Origin: Vibrio aerogenes
Lineage (GTDB): Bacteria; Pseudomonadota; Gammaproteobacteria; Enterobacterales; Vibrionaceae
Length of the DNA: 64,000 bases
Direction of reading: 5' to 3'
NCBI RefSeq assembly: GCF_024346755.1
Contig: NZ_AP024862.1
Coordinates: forward strand, 62,001-126,000
The notes under the pieces were generated by a model. That model saw only the letters and a list, made by a program, of their open reading frames with translations. It was not told the DNA's origin and did no database searches. Made by a program: the position numbers and the translations under genes. Position 1 is the stretch's first letter, and each line of letters begins with the position of its first letter. Positions 8,813 to 20,048 of the stretch are shown here, one piece after another.

Positions 8813-9304
8813 CTAATTCATCAGGCTGCATGGTTCGCTTTGCCGGAACTGTTGTAGCTGATGAAAATGATAATGAGCCCGTTGGATTTGTTCTAATTCC
8901 AGCATCCATGTGGCTGAACGTTGGGCGGCGCAAAAGGCTTCTATGTGCTGTAACAGTGCTTCGCTGTGATCATTGAGCACGTCATGTACGGCTGGCCGCA
9001 AAGAGAAAGGTTCAAGTGCCATAAACTGCAGGAAATTGTAGGTTTGATTGAGCAGCTTAAACGCCGCTTCATTTTTTCCAAGTGTGTTCAGAATTTCAGC
9101 CTGATGAATCGTGGCGTTTTTAAATCCATCCAGCATGCACATGAGCTGACACGGTTTGGTTGAATGGCCCGTCATTGCAGCCTGTAAATGATCGGGCAGG
9201 TTAGCCAGAAAATCATGATACAAGTGGAATGCCTCCGGCCAGTGTCCGTTTTGATTCAGCTCTTCTGCTTTGACGTAATAACGCCAGCACTGTTCTAAAT
9301 TCAT
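8813..9304 (-). CDS. TPR-like protein of unknown function, probably Fur-regulated
   Basis: A 163-residue (from ATG 9304) or 167-residue (from ATG 9316) helical protein with no signal peptide. Its helix pairs look like degenerate TPRs (AEELNQNGHWPEAFHLYHDFL, then AEILNTLGKNEAAFKLLNQTY). The upstream region carries Fur-box-like AT-rich palindromes (9341-9376), so expression under iron limitation is likely. No iron-uptake gene is adjacent. Function is not known. Confidence 0.65.
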   Translation of the reverse strand: MNLEQCWRYYVKAEELNQNGHWPEAFHLYHDFLANLPDHLQAAMTGHSTKPCQLMCMLDGFKNATIHQAEILNTLGKNEAAFKLLNQTYNFLQFMALEPFSLRPAVHDVLNDHSEALLQHIEAFCAAQRSATWMLELEQIQRAHYHFHQLQQFRQSEPCSLMN

Positions 9305-9340
9305 GATGATTCCCATCCGTCTGATTGAGGTAATAATTTA

Positions 9341-9376
9341 AATGAAAATTATTATCAATTGCAAATTATTCTCATT
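9341..9376 (-). promoter_or_regulatory. Overlapping Fur-box-like sites
   Basis: The stretches aatgaaaattattatcaatt and ttgcaaattattctcatt each resemble the Fur consensus GATAATGATAATCATTATC. Together they give the overlapping 6-1-6 / 7-1-7 pattern often seen at strongly iron-repressed promoters. They sit 25-60 bp before the minus-strand start codon. Confidence 0.7.
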
Positions 9377-9475
9377 ATTTTTGTGCAATGGCTGTTCAAG
9401 ATAAAAGTCAGCGCTGAATCACCGTGTTTTGAATCAATGCTATAAATCAATGTTTTGAATCAACGCTTTGCCACA

Positions 9476-9530
9476 GGATCTGACGCATCTCACTGAATCC
9501 TGCATCCTGAGATCGTTTGGGTATAAATAT
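9476..9530. repeat. Partial copy of a dispersed repeat
   Basis: The string atctcactgaa-cctgcatc-tgag-tcgtttgggtata closely matches 41586-41622. It lies in the promoter region of the nucleotidyltransferase gene. Just upstream are short direct repeats of tgaatcaatg/tttgaatcaacg (9430-9470). Confidence 0.55.
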
Positions 9531-9587
9531 GAAATCTCTTTCCTTATACTGTGCCGCAGTTATGAAATGCATCAGTAAGGAAATCAT

Positions 9588-10340
9588 ATGGTTGAGCAAT
9601 CCGCTGAATTATCAGCCCAGTTTGAACAATTTTTACAACATATTGCGCTGACAGAGACGCAGGAAGCCGAAATTAGCGACTGTTTTGCTGCAATCCGGCA
9701 CCAGTTAAAGCAACTCCCTTATGTCACTGACTGCTTTATTACCGGTGGTTATAAAAAGCAGACCTTGATTGAATCAGCCTGTGATGTCGATCTGTTTGTG
9801 GTGATGTCGTCTGAGCAGCGGGATATTGTGCCGCATGTGGTGTTGAATCAGTTAAAGCACGACTTGCATCACGTGTGGCCGGACAGCGTATTGCGTTTAG
9901 ATAAAATGTGTATGGCGCTCAATTTTGACCACTGTCGGTTTGAGCTGGTGCCGGCGGTGATGGTCGGCGATCATCATGAGCTGGGCTTTTATATTCCGCT
10001 GGCTTCCAATCACAATGACTGGTCCTATGTCGGCAGTCCGCAAATTTCAGAAACGCAGTTGATCGCCGCTGATGCAAAACTGGATGGCAAACTGCTGCCA
10101 CTGCTGCGGATGATGAAATACTGTAAGCACCAGAATAAGATCAGCAATATTTCTTCTTATCAGATGGAACAGGTGGCGCTGGAAACATTTGAGTTCATCC
10201 GCAGCTATCGTGAAGGGGTTCAGGAATTGCTGCGGGTTTACGGTTGGGTGGACAGTCCGTATCATCTGCAGTCGATGGCGGATTCTGAATTCGGTGAATT
10301 CTGCCGGAATATGTTATTTGGCAAAGCCTTCCCGGTTTAG
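9588..10340 (+). CDS. CD-NTase/OAS-like nucleotidyltransferase
   Basis: A 250-residue protein with the polymerase-beta-type nucleotidyltransferase signature. Gly53-Gly54 sit in TGGYKKQTLI, followed by the metal-binding pair Asp66 and Asp68 (DVDLFVVM). The third acidic position is Glu119 in FELVPAV, where most relatives have Asp. A C-terminal helical part (LLRMMKYCKHQNKISNISSYQMEQV) matches the Lys-Tyr...Ser-Tyr..-Glu pattern of CD-NTase/OAS enzymes, which make cyclic or linear oligonucleotide signals. It is shorter than typical CBASS enzymes, and no nuclease, phospholipase or membrane effector is next to it. It could instead be a house-keeping nucleotidyltransferase. Confidence 0.7.
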   Translation: MVEQSAELSAQFEQFLQHIALTETQEAEISDCFAAIRHQLKQLPYVTDCFITGGYKKQTLIESACDVDLFVVMSSEQRDIVPHVVLNQLKHDLHHVWPDSVLRLDKMCMALNFDHCRFELVPAVMVGDHHELGFYIPLASNHNDWSYVGSPQISETQLIAADAKLDGKLLPLLRMMKYCKHQNKISNISSYQMEQVALETFEFIRSYREGVQELLRVYGWVDSPYHLQSMADSEFGEFCRNMLFGKAFPV

Positions 10341-10391
10341 ATTGGGTTGGCAGTCCCTGAACATCGAACGACTACAGCAGGTGTGATTGAT

Positions 10392-10613
10392 ATGCTCAGT
10401 AAAGAAAATCTGTTAAAACTGGCACAAGTGAAAATGCCGTTTGGCAAATATGCCGGACGGGTGCTGATTGATTTACCGGAGGAATACCTGCTGTGGTTTG
10501 AGCGGAAAGGGGAATTTCCCAAAGGTGAACTGGGTGAATTAATGCAGCTGTGTCTGGCGATTAAGATTGAAGGGCTGGACCGGCTGGTTAAGCCACTGAA
10601 ACAACCGGAATAG
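10392..10613 (+). CDS. DUF3820 family protein
   Basis: A 73-residue soluble protein with the DUF3820 pattern: MPFGKYAGRVLIDLPEEYLLWF, then KGELGELMQLCLAIK. Members have been annotated as quorum-sensing-regulated factors, but the function is not established. The frame extends to a TTG at 10347; the ATG at 10392 gives the family length and was preferred. It lies 51 bp after the nucleotidyltransferase and could be co-transcribed with it. Confidence 0.85.
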   Translation: MLSKENLLKLAQVKMPFGKYAGRVLIDLPEEYLLWFERKGEFPKGELGELMQLCLAIKIEGLDRLVKPLKQPE

Positions 10614-10648
10614 TCCGGTTGTTTTTATACGTTCGAGCGTGAAAGCTG

Positions 10649-11050
10649 TTATTTCCCGGTATATTTGGTCAATAGTTTTTTCAGACAAAGGCTATCTGAG
10701 CGGGTAATTTTTTCGGCAATGGTCTGGTTACCGGAAGTTTTCAGGTTCGTGCTGATGCCGGAAGCCAGCAGAATTGCAGCCATTTCGCAGTTATCAAACG
10801 TCATCACGCCGTCGAAGTAGCTTTTCCCGTCTGAAAACAGGTAGTTGGGATCGTAATCTTTACTTTTGATCATCTCACGCACGGCGGTCTGATTATTGGC
10901 CATGATTTCATCCATCAGCTTCTGATGATCAAAGCCATGTGCCTGAGTCGCAACTGCCGTTTTGATGGCGGGAACCAGATTCGCCTGAGTTTCAACCGTC
11001 CATAAACCACATAACCCGGTCATACATGCAATAAAGAAAAATTTTTTCAT
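10649..11050 (-). CDS. Secreted ankyrin-like protein
   Basis: This 133-residue protein begins with a clear signal peptide (charged MKK, a hydrophobic stretch, probable cleavage after VETQA at about residue 23), so it is exported to the periplasm. The mature part has a degenerate ankyrin-repeat look (EIMANNQTAVREMIKSKDYDPN, then CEMAAILLASGISTNLKTSG). No catalytic motif is visible. A binding or inhibitory role is possible but unsupported. Confidence 0.65.
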   Translation of the reverse strand: MKKFFFIACMTGLCGLWTVETQANLVPAIKTAVATQAHGFDHQKLMDEIMANNQTAVREMIKSKDYDPNYLFSDGKSYFDGVMTFDNCEMAAILLASGISTNLKTSGNQTIAEKITRSDSLCLKKLLTKYTGK

Positions 11051-11103
11051 GGTGATTGCCTCTTCTGTTTTATGTACAGAATCTGCATGCTCCGCCGGGC
11101 TTT

Positions 11104-11619
11104 TTATGATTTGGTTTTGAATGCTTTGACGTGCGCTTCCATTTCCTCACCAATCTGCTCACGCATTTTCATCAGCCGGATGGCAGATTCTCTCAATTCA
11201 ATATCTTCGGGTGTTGTGGGTACCCACTCTGGTACGGAACTTGGTTTCCCCAGCTCATCCACGGCAACCATAATCACAATACAGTGGGTGGTCAGGCGTT
11301 TGTCCTGGGTTCTGGGGTTGCTGGCCTGAACATCAATCGCAATATGCATCGATGTTCGTCCAGTATAGACAACTTTTGCGCTGACTTCGACCAGATGACC
11401 GACAAGAATAGGCGCAACAAAGCGAATGCCACCGGCATAAGCGGTAATACAATATTTTCCGCTCCAGGCGGCAGAACAGGCGTAAGCGGCTAAATCGATC
11501 CATTTCATCACGGCACCACCGTGAACTTTTCCGCCAAAATTGACATCGCCGGGTTCGGCCAAAAAGCGGAGGGTGAGTTCGCGCTTGTTTTTACTATCGG
11601 AGCTTGATGAGTCGGTCAT
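11104..11619 (-). CDS. Hotdog-fold acyl-CoA thioesterase (YciA/acyl-CoA hydrolase type)
   Basis: This 171-residue enzyme hydrolyses acyl-CoA thioesters. The hotdog signature is plain: a beta strand, then GDVNFGGKVHGGAVMKWID with the catalytic N-F-G-G-x-V-H-G-G motif, then GIRFVAPILVGHLVEVSAKVVYTGRTSM. One hotdog domain is present, as in YciA-like enzymes. The C-terminal tail is helical and charged. It is monocistronic. Confidence 0.9.
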   Translation of the reverse strand: MTDSSSSDSKNKRELTLRFLAEPGDVNFGGKVHGGAVMKWIDLAAYACSAAWSGKYCITAYAGGIRFVAPILVGHLVEVSAKVVYTGRTSMHIAIDVQASNPRTQDKRLTTHCIVIMVAVDELGKPSSVPEWVPTTPEDIELRESAIRLMKMREQIGEEMEAHVKAFKTKS

Positions 11620-11749
11620 AGATGCGTTCCTTGTGTTGAGCTGAAATATCAGGATTTAAATTTTATTCTTGCGTTCCTGAATTGATACTCAAACAACCTG
11701 TGTCAGATGGTTGGAGTATCTTTATACCAATAGCAAATCAGGCGCGGGG

Positions 11750-11806
11750 TGGCAATCTCTTCAGACAATAAATCTCTTCAGGCAATAAATCTCTTCAGGG
11801 AATAAA
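11750..11806. repeat. 18-bp tandem repeat (three units)
   Basis: Three imperfect units of aatctcttcaggcaataa lie between the thioesterase and the Bat terminator. No function is evident. Confidence 0.7.
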
Positions 11807-11838
11807 AAAACGGGTCTGATTCTTCAAACCCGTTTTAT
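11806..11838 (-). terminator. Terminator of the Bat operon
   Basis: On the minus strand, AAACGGGT ... ACCCGTTT forms a stem followed by a T run, 21 nt after the batD stop codon. Confidence 0.8.
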
Positions 11839-11858
11839 CGCGCTGGCCGGAGAAAAAT

Positions 11859-13513
11859 TTAAAGCTGTGGTAACGAATCAGCCTGATTTTTCTCTCTCTT
11901 TTTGGCTTGTTTTTCCAGTTGAGTGAGTAACTGCATCAGCGTCTTGGGATCATAATCATCTGGTGCAGAGGAATAGATGATGGCCTGCAGCCGGTTCACT
12001 TCATTCTGAATGTTCTGCTGAGTTTCTTCATCCCCCGGAAACTGTGCCAGATGTTGGTTGACTAACTGTTGAACCCGGATGCCATCTTTTTGTTTGAGGG
12101 CTTGTTTCAGCGTGATTTGTGCTGATTGATCGGGTTGTGTTTTTTCCGTTGTTGGTTTGGATGTATGTGAGCGCTCACGATAGACCACAACCAGCAGAAT
12201 AAAAGTGATCAACCAAAGCAGGGCGAAGCCTGCAGTCAGATAAGGCCAGTAGCCGGCATCTTTCTCTTTTATCACTTTCGCGGGAGCTGCCGCCGGTGCA
12301 GCGGGAGCCTGAGGTACAGACATCATGGTTTCAACCGGTTTACCCTGAGCCACTTCAAGGTTCAGACCTGTGAGCATCGATTTTTTCTGCTTCTTGTTGA
12401 TGGTATCCCACCAGTTCAGGCTGATACCGGGAATTTCAATATGCCCGGCCTGATTGGGTATCAACACTTGTTTGAGCGTCATCAGCGTGTCGCCGTTATC
12501 AAGCGTTTTGTATTCCGGCTTCTCTTTGTAAACCCGGACTGAATCCGGATAGCTGACTTGGATGTCAGGAATGCGTTCCTGACTGAGACCCCGCACCTGA
12601 AGCTGAATGGTCCGGGTCAGTGAATCACCGACGTTCATTTGCGCTGAAGCGGATGAGACGGGTTTTCCTTCACCATTCACCCAGGTTTGTTTGAGCGACA
12701 GCGAGGAAGTTGGCAGCCACACACCCTGATAATTTGCGGGTTGTGGCAGTACTTTGACCGGGAAAACTTTGGGGGTGGTTTTAATCGCGTGTACTTTTGT
12801 TTGTCCACGCATCCCGCTATACAGCATCGTGCCGGTAAAAACGGGCTCGGTGACAGAAAAATCTCCGGCTTTTGTCGCCGTGATCCGGAAGCTTTGTTCT
12901 AACACGGTGACCGCCAGCCCATTGATAATCTCCCGGTGCTGATCCGGCTGACTGGCTGCTTCCAGAGTCACACCTTCTGCGGATGGTGGCTGAATTTGTG
13001 GGTTTTGCATGTGCCGGGTGTCGGTTTTCAGCATTAAACGCACATGTAACAATGTGCTCTCATTCGGGTAGAGCGTTGATTGACCCAGCGTTGAATGAAT
13101 TTCAACAATTTCATCATCACTGGGCAGTGTCGGATCATTACCAACCTGAATCGCAATCGGCTGGGTCTTTTCATTGCCGACCGTAAAAGAAGGAATGGTG
13201 AGAATGCCGCTGCGGGTTGCTGCAATCGAGACGTCCCACTGACTACGGACGCTCCTGTCGCCGTTGATAATGTTGACCGATGTGCCAAAGCTGGGCCGGT
13301 CAACATAGAAATCTTTTCTCAGTGGATCCAGATTCAGGTCATCACTCGATGCTTTTGTATCGGTAATGATCTGAAGCCGGAACAGTTCATTTTTCGTCAC
13401 CTTGTTTTTACTGACCGTTGCATAAGTGGATGCATAGCTGGTCAGACTGATCAGTAAACCAGCCAGCATGACCAGGATTGACATCATCACTGGTTGGGTT
13501 TGTTTCTTCATAC

Positions 13514-13520
<7 letters not shown>
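11859..13520 (-). CDS. batD: BatD-family aerotolerance protein
   Basis: A 553-residue membrane-anchored periplasmic protein and the last gene of the Bat operon. It has a signal peptide (to about residue 30, SLTSYA), a long beta-rich periplasmic region of the BatD type (KNELFRLQIITDTK, then YVDRPSFGTSVNIINGDRSVRSQWDVSIAATRSGILTIPSF), one transmembrane helix at about residues 430-450 (YLTAGFALLWLITFILLVVVY) and a cytoplasmic tail. The start overlaps the batB/C stop by a few bases, so translation is probably coupled. An internal ATG three codons later is an alternative start. The role of Bat proteins (oxygen or stress tolerance) is known only in outline. Confidence 0.9.
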
Positions 13521-15452
<1,932 letters not shown>

Positions 15453-15460
<8 letters not shown>

Positions 15461-16421
15461 GGTTTCTCCTTACAATCACCAGAATAAGAGACAGCACAAA
15501 AGCCAGTGCCAGTGGCCAGATAAACCACTCAGTCTGCGGACGCCAGGTTTGTCCGGCTTTTTGTACCGGTTGAAGTTGATTAATTTTGTCGTAGATCTGC
15601 GACAGTTCCTTGCTGTTACGTGCCCGGAAGTACTGTCCACCAGTGATCTGTGCAATTTTTGTCAAAGTTGCTTCATCGAGATCTTTGGCCGTGTTGACCT
15701 TATGTGAAAAGATGAAGTCTTTGACGATCATTTCTCCGGCACCGACACCAATGGTGTAAATAGTCGCGTGATATTTTTTAGCGATTTCTGCCGCACGGAT
15801 CGGGTCAAGCACACCTGCGGTATTGCTGCCGTCGCTGAGCAAAATCATCACCCGCTGTGGTGCATCACCATCAATGAACGTCTTCGTCGCCAGACCAATC
15901 CCTTCACCAATCGCGGTATTGGTTCCAATCAGTTTAAGCACGGTTTGATCCAGCTGCTTTTTTACGGTTTCCCGATCAAAGGTCAGCGGGGTTTGCAGAT
16001 ACGCATGATCGGCAAACAGCACCAGACCGAGCCGGTCACCTTCCCGTTTTTCAATAAACTGCCCGACCACCTGTTTGACGGCTGTCAGACGATCAATAAA
16101 ATCATCGCCCTGCTTCATATCTTTCTGACTCATCGAGTAAGAAAGATCGACCACCAGCATCAGATCGCGGTGTTTTGGCTGGATAGTCACCGGATCGCCC
16201 AGCCAGACAGGTCTGGCACAGGCCAGTACCAGCATTCCCCAGACCAGAGCGGCCAGAATCCGTGCCAGCCAGTGGCTGGGACGGGTCATACTGCCTTCCG
16301 GAGGTAAGTATGCAAGCTGAATAGCAGCAGGCTGTTTGACGGGAGGAAGTAATCTGACAATCAGTAGCGGAAGCGGTAACAAAAACAACATCCACCACCA
16401 GACTAATTCGATATGAGTCAA
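15453..16421 (-). CDS. batA: BatA-type von Willebrand factor A membrane protein
   Basis: A 322-residue inner-membrane protein. It has N-terminal transmembrane helices (ELVWWWMLFLLPLPLLIV and ILAALVWGMLVLACA), a VWA domain at about residues 85-285 with a full MIDAS (VVDLSYSMS, GTNTAIGEG, LLSDGSN) and a C-terminal helix. The frame is open to 16487, but the likely start is the TTG at 16421: it follows an AGGA-type Shine-Dalgarno and yields a standard BatA N-terminus just past the upstream gene's stop. It overlaps the next gene by 8 bp. Confidence 0.88.
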
Positions 16422-16428
16422 AACTTTC

Positions 16429-16902
16429 CTATCTCCTGTTTTTTCTTTTCGGTGGCAAAGCACCCTGAACCCAGGCGCGGCAGTCATTGACTAACCGCTG
16501 GGTTTCATCTGGTGTTGACGCTTGATACAAAGCCTGTTGCCACAATGTTTCGTTTGGTACAAAGAGTGATTGACCAAGTTGTTGATCTAAAAAGTTATAC
16601 CAGTCACGGCCGGTTAAATGGGCGACTTTTTGGCGGGGGTAATAGAATAAAGAGGTCTGTCTGACCAATTCCATCGCATCTGAAGGCGTGATTTGGCCAT
16701 ATTGTGGTTGTAACAGCCGCAGGGCTGTTTTTTTCGGCGCTATCCAGCGACGATATTTGCTGATTATCCAGAGAATCAGCAGAATCACAACCACAGCAGA
16801 TGCGATCAGACTGATCCACCCCCAGCCTAAAGGCCACCATGAAGGAGCATCCGGCAGATGCAAAGGTTTCAGGTCCAGTAAATTTGAGATTGATTTCGCC
16901 AT
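16429..16902 (-). CDS. DUF4381 domain protein of the Bat operon
   Basis: A 157-residue single-pass membrane protein. The helix is at about residues 28-48 (GWISLIASAVVVILLILWII) and is followed by a cytoplasmic domain typical of DUF4381 proteins (SPSDAMELVRQTSLFYYPR, then LTGRDWYNFLDQQL). It always sits between the DUF58 and BatA genes in this operon type. The gene abuts the DUF58 gene with no gap (stop at 16903, start at 16902). Confidence 0.88.
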   Translation of the reverse strand: MAKSISNLLDLKPLHLPDAPSWWPLGWGWISLIASAVVVILLILWIISKYRRWIAPKKTALRLLQPQYGQITPSDAMELVRQTSLFYYPRQKVAHLTGRDWYNFLDQQLGQSLFVPNETLWQQALYQASTPDETQRLVNDCRAWVQGALPPKRKNRR

Positions 16903-17820
16903 TTAAAACTTCCCGGAAAGTTGCGTCAATAAAGGTAAACCACAGGATAATTGAGTATAAGGAATTCCCTGAGTTCTGCTCAGTAATTCTAAACGGTCTT
17001 TCTGAGTCTCAAAGGCTTTCTTTATACCGCTCCGGGTTTTTCCTGCTGAGAAGTTTAACCATCGGGTCTGACGGCTGTCTGAGACGGACTCCACACCTCT
17101 GAAGGATGTTTCTCCCCGTTCCAGCGGGTCATAAATCTGAATCAGACGAACCAGATTATGTTGCCTTAACTGATTGAACAGAGATGTCATATCATCGTGA
17201 TAGCGGGTATAGTCACTAATCACAATGACTTCACTTCCTTTGGGTGCCAGGCGGTTGAGTGCAACCAGTGACTCTGCCATCGAATTGACTTCGTTGCGGT
17301 TCGTTTGCTGCAGAATTTCTGCCTGTCCCTCAATCATCTTTTGCAACATCGTCAGAATGCCGCTCTGATGACTTTTCGGTTTAATTTCGATCTGGCGGTC
17401 ACCTAAATCAATCAATGCGCCAATCCGGTCTTTTTGGGTAAATGAGAGCCATGAAATCAGCGCCGCAATATGAGCGGCCTGTACCGATTTCAGCAGCAGC
17501 CGGGAACCCATGTGCATGTTGGCACTCAGGTCGACATAAATCACCACCGGTTTTTCCCGCTCTTCGCTGAAGAGTTTTGTATGAGGCTTTCCGGTTCTGG
17601 CTGTCACCCGCCAGTCAATCGTCCGGATATCATCTCCGGCCTGATACTGGCGGACTTCAGAAAAATCCATGCCGCGGCCCAGTTTACGGCTCTGGTGCTG
17701 GCCAGCCATGGTGGACCAGAGGCTTCTTGCCGGGGGAAGCCAGGCCACACATTGCTGTTTATAAAACAGCAACTCTTTCAGACCGAGTGTGACGCCGTTG
17801 CTGTAAGCAGGTAATTCCAT
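16903..17820 (-). CDS. DUF58 domain protein
   Basis: A 305-residue protein of the VWA-like DUF58 family that partners MoxR ATPases. The core motif is GRGMDFSEVRQYQAGDDIRTIDWRVTARTGKPHTKLFSEEREKPV, which is diagnostic. A metal-site-like D-x-S lies in YVDLSANM. The frame starts at 17844 inside the MoxR gene, but the ATG at 17820 has a good AGAGG Shine-Dalgarno and was chosen. The exact biochemical role is not known. Confidence 0.9.
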   Translation of the reverse strand: MELPAYSNGVTLGLKELLFYKQQCVAWLPPARSLWSTMAGQHQSRKLGRGMDFSEVRQYQAGDDIRTIDWRVTARTGKPHTKLFSEEREKPVVIYVDLSANMHMGSRLLLKSVQAAHIAALISWLSFTQKDRIGALIDLGDRQIEIKPKSHQSGILTMLQKMIEGQAEILQQTNRNEVNSMAESLVALNRLAPKGSEVIVISDYTRYHDDMTSLFNQLRQHNLVRLIQIYDPLERGETSFRGVESVSDSRQTRWLNFSAGKTRSGIKKAFETQKDRLELLSRTQGIPYTQLSCGLPLLTQLSGKF

Positions 17821-17830
17821 ATTCTGCCTC

Positions 17831-18787
17831 TTATGCACTACCAACCAGAGAAAGAATTTGGTTAATGATCTGATTTGGATGAACGCCTTCAGCCTGTGCC
17901 TGATAAGTTAAAAGCAGACGATGGCGCAATACCGGAAATGCCATCGTCTGAACATCTTCAGGACTGACAAAATCGCGGCCATTCAGCCAGGCGTGGGCAC
18001 GGGCACATCGATCGAGTGCAATTGTTGCCCTGGGGCTGACGCCCATTTCAATCCATTGAGCCAGTTTTTCATCATATTGTTTCGGGTGGCGAGTCGCCAT
18101 GACCAACCGGACAATATATTGTTCAATTGGCTCGGCCATATGGATGTTTAGCACCGCCTGGCGGGCTTTAAAAATATCTTCCTGGCTGAGTTTATCCGGT
18201 TGAGTGGCATTAATTCCCTGAGCCTCTCCCCGGTTCAGACGTAAAATGGATAATTCGCTGTCAGCATCCGGGTAGTCAACATTCAGCTGAAGCAGGAAAC
18301 GGTCCAGCTGAGCTTCAGGCAGCGGATAAGTCCCTTCCTGCTCAATCGGGTTTTGAGTTGCCATGACCAGAAACAGTTTTGGCAGTGCATAAGTTTTTCT
18401 TCCGGCTGTGACTTGTTTCTCTGCCATCGCTTCCAGCATCGCAGCCTGTACTTTGGCTGGTGCGCGGTTGATTTCATCTGCCAGCAGCAGTGAATGGAAA
18501 ATGGGGCCAGGCTGGAATTTGAATTCACCGGTTTCAGGGCGGAAAATATCCGTACCTGTCAGGTCTGCCGGAAGCAAATCCGGCGTGAACTGGATCCGGT
18601 GAAATGAACTCTCGATACAATCTGCAAGTGATTTGATCGCCCGGGTTTTTGCCAGCCCCGGAGGACCTTCCACAAGAATATGTCCGTCCGCAAGCAGGGC
18701 GACCAGAACTTGTTTTACCAGTGATTCCTGACCGATGATTTGGCTGTTTAAGTAGTGCTGCAATTTTTGAAACGCTGCCGATTGCAT
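17831..18787 (-). CDS. MoxR-family AAA+ ATPase
   Basis: This 318-residue ATPase is the first gene of the Bat operon and is thought to act as a chaperone for the VWA proteins encoded downstream. Visible motifs are Walker A in VEGPPGLAKTRAIKS, Walker B in LLADEINRAPAKVQAAMLEAM, sensor 1 in VMATQNPIEQEGTYPLPEAQLDRF and a C-terminal lid with SPRATIALDR. Here Walker A has Ala where Gly is usual (GLAKT), a normal MoxR variant. Six genes follow in tight succession. Confidence 0.93.
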   Translation of the reverse strand: MQSAAFQKLQHYLNSQIIGQESLVKQVLVALLADGHILVEGPPGLAKTRAIKSLADCIESSFHRIQFTPDLLPADLTGTDIFRPETGEFKFQPGPIFHSLLLADEINRAPAKVQAAMLEAMAEKQVTAGRKTYALPKLFLVMATQNPIEQEGTYPLPEAQLDRFLLQLNVDYPDADSELSILRLNRGEAQGINATQPDKLSQEDIFKARQAVLNIHMAEPIEQYIVRLVMATRHPKQYDEKLAQWIEMGVSPRATIALDRCARAHAWLNGRDFVSPEDVQTMAFPVLRHRLLLTYQAQAEGVHPNQIINQILSLVGSA

Positions 18788-19151
18788 GACAATGAGTGCT
18801 CCAGGTTAAACTAAATTACTGAGGATTAGTTTGAGAAACGAAAGAAAAGTTCACTAAATTTTTACTTTGTCAGCAGATAACTTGCTGAATAAAATCATTT
18901 TTATCGATAAGATTAATGTTACCTGTTTAAATTATCAATAATGTAAATGATTCTGCTCGCTTCGGTGTGTATTTGATAGGAAACACTCGTTGATTTCAAC
19001 TGTGGATTGATATTTCATCTTTCATCCTTGATGCATGAATCAAGAGTGAATAGTATGGCTGACTGAATTCTGAGGACACTGAGATAAACCGGTTTGTTGA
19101 ACCAATGTGTCCTGGATGAACCGAACAATAAAACTGAAGGCATAAAGAGAG
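18788..19151. other. Intergenic region between divergent units, no gene seen
   Basis: This is AT-rich sequence between the Bat operon and the 67-aa gene and should hold both promoters. I saw no RNA-like structure or convincing coding frame. Confidence 0.5.
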
Positions 19152-19355
19152 ATGAGTGATTTCGATAAAGCGCTTGAAGACATGGCCGCACAGGCACCTG
19201 AGAAGAAAGAAGAAGTAAAGCTCCCTTCTCTTGAAGAACAAAAAGAAGTCGTTGCCAAACTAAAGCAACTTGAAGCTGAGGGTAAGCTGACACCGGAAGT
19301 ACTGGAAAGCTTTTTTGGCCAGTTTGCCGACGATGCCGATGTACCGGTTCACTGA
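19152..19355 (+). CDS. Small charged protein of unknown function
   Basis: A 67-residue protein made mostly of charged helix-formers (EEQKEVVAKLKQLEAEGKLTPEVLESFF), with no signal peptide. A good AAAGAGAG Shine-Dalgarno precedes the ATG, and a hairpin (tatacctc/gaggtata, 19372-19397) follows the stop. Not recognised; it looks like a conserved small cytosolic protein. Confidence 0.65.
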   Translation: MSDFDKALEDMAAQAPEKKEEVKLPSLEEQKEVVAKLKQLEAEGKLTPEVLESFFGQFADDADVPVH

Positions 19356-19495
19356 GCCAAAGCCAAAAAATATACCTCCCGTAAAACGAGAGGTATATCC
19401 TGGGTGCGTATATGTGTTCAGCGAAGGGAACTCTGAGACTCTTTAAGCATAGTTCAGTAAATAGCATTCAGCAAAAAATTGTCAGTGATTCTCCC

Positions 19496-19761
19496 AGAGC
19501 GTGTTTATCTTTCATAGCCTAACCTGTAGTCGCCTGAAAATTGCTCAGTCAAGGCGCGAAAAGTGTCGTTTAGGATTCTAAATGAACTTTGAGCAACACA
19601 GAGTGAGCAATTTTCAGGCACTACCCGAAGGGCTGGGGCCATTTTTTACTCTGACCGCGTTGGCAAATGTTAAATATAGATTGCTATTATCTAAATTTGC
19701 CGCCTTGCCAGAGTAAAAAATAGCCTCCAGCAGGAACGGCGATGAAAGATAAACACGCTCT
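19496..19761. mobile_element. 266-bp MITE-like long inverted repeat
   Basis: The ends are a perfect 20-bp inverted repeat (agagcgtgtttatctttcat at 19496-19515 and its complement at 19742-19761). Inside are further paired segments: gcctgaaaattgctca (about 19532) against tgagcaattttcaggc (about 19604), and the tttttactctg...ggcaaat arm (about 19635) against atttgcc...cagagtaaaaaa (about 19697). The whole could fold into one long interrupted stem. It encodes no protein. No clear target-site duplication was seen. The flanks (19356-19495 and 19762-20048) hold nothing else that I can identify. Confidence 0.8.
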
Positions 19762-20048
19762 AGAGCTGAATTGATTGATGAAGCGCTTCTTTTTGAAAAA
19801 TTAAGCACGGCGTTTGTATAAAAACCAGATGTTGTGTAACTCATTTCACTACACGACGCTATCAATTGCACTACCCAATTGCACTGACAAATTCCCTATT
19901 TGTGAAAACCTTGAAACATATCATTATTGAATCGCAAAAAACTGATTTATAGCAACATACAGACTGACACCTCACCGTAGTATATCAATATCCTAAATCA
20001 ACCCATTGAATATTGGTTGAATATCATCTGTTTCGTGAGAATTCTGTT

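Noticed and set aside
9588..11050. Complete CBASS defence operon
   Set aside because: Only the CD-NTase-like gene fits. DUF3820 and the oppositely oriented ankyrin-like secreted protein are not known CBASS effectors.
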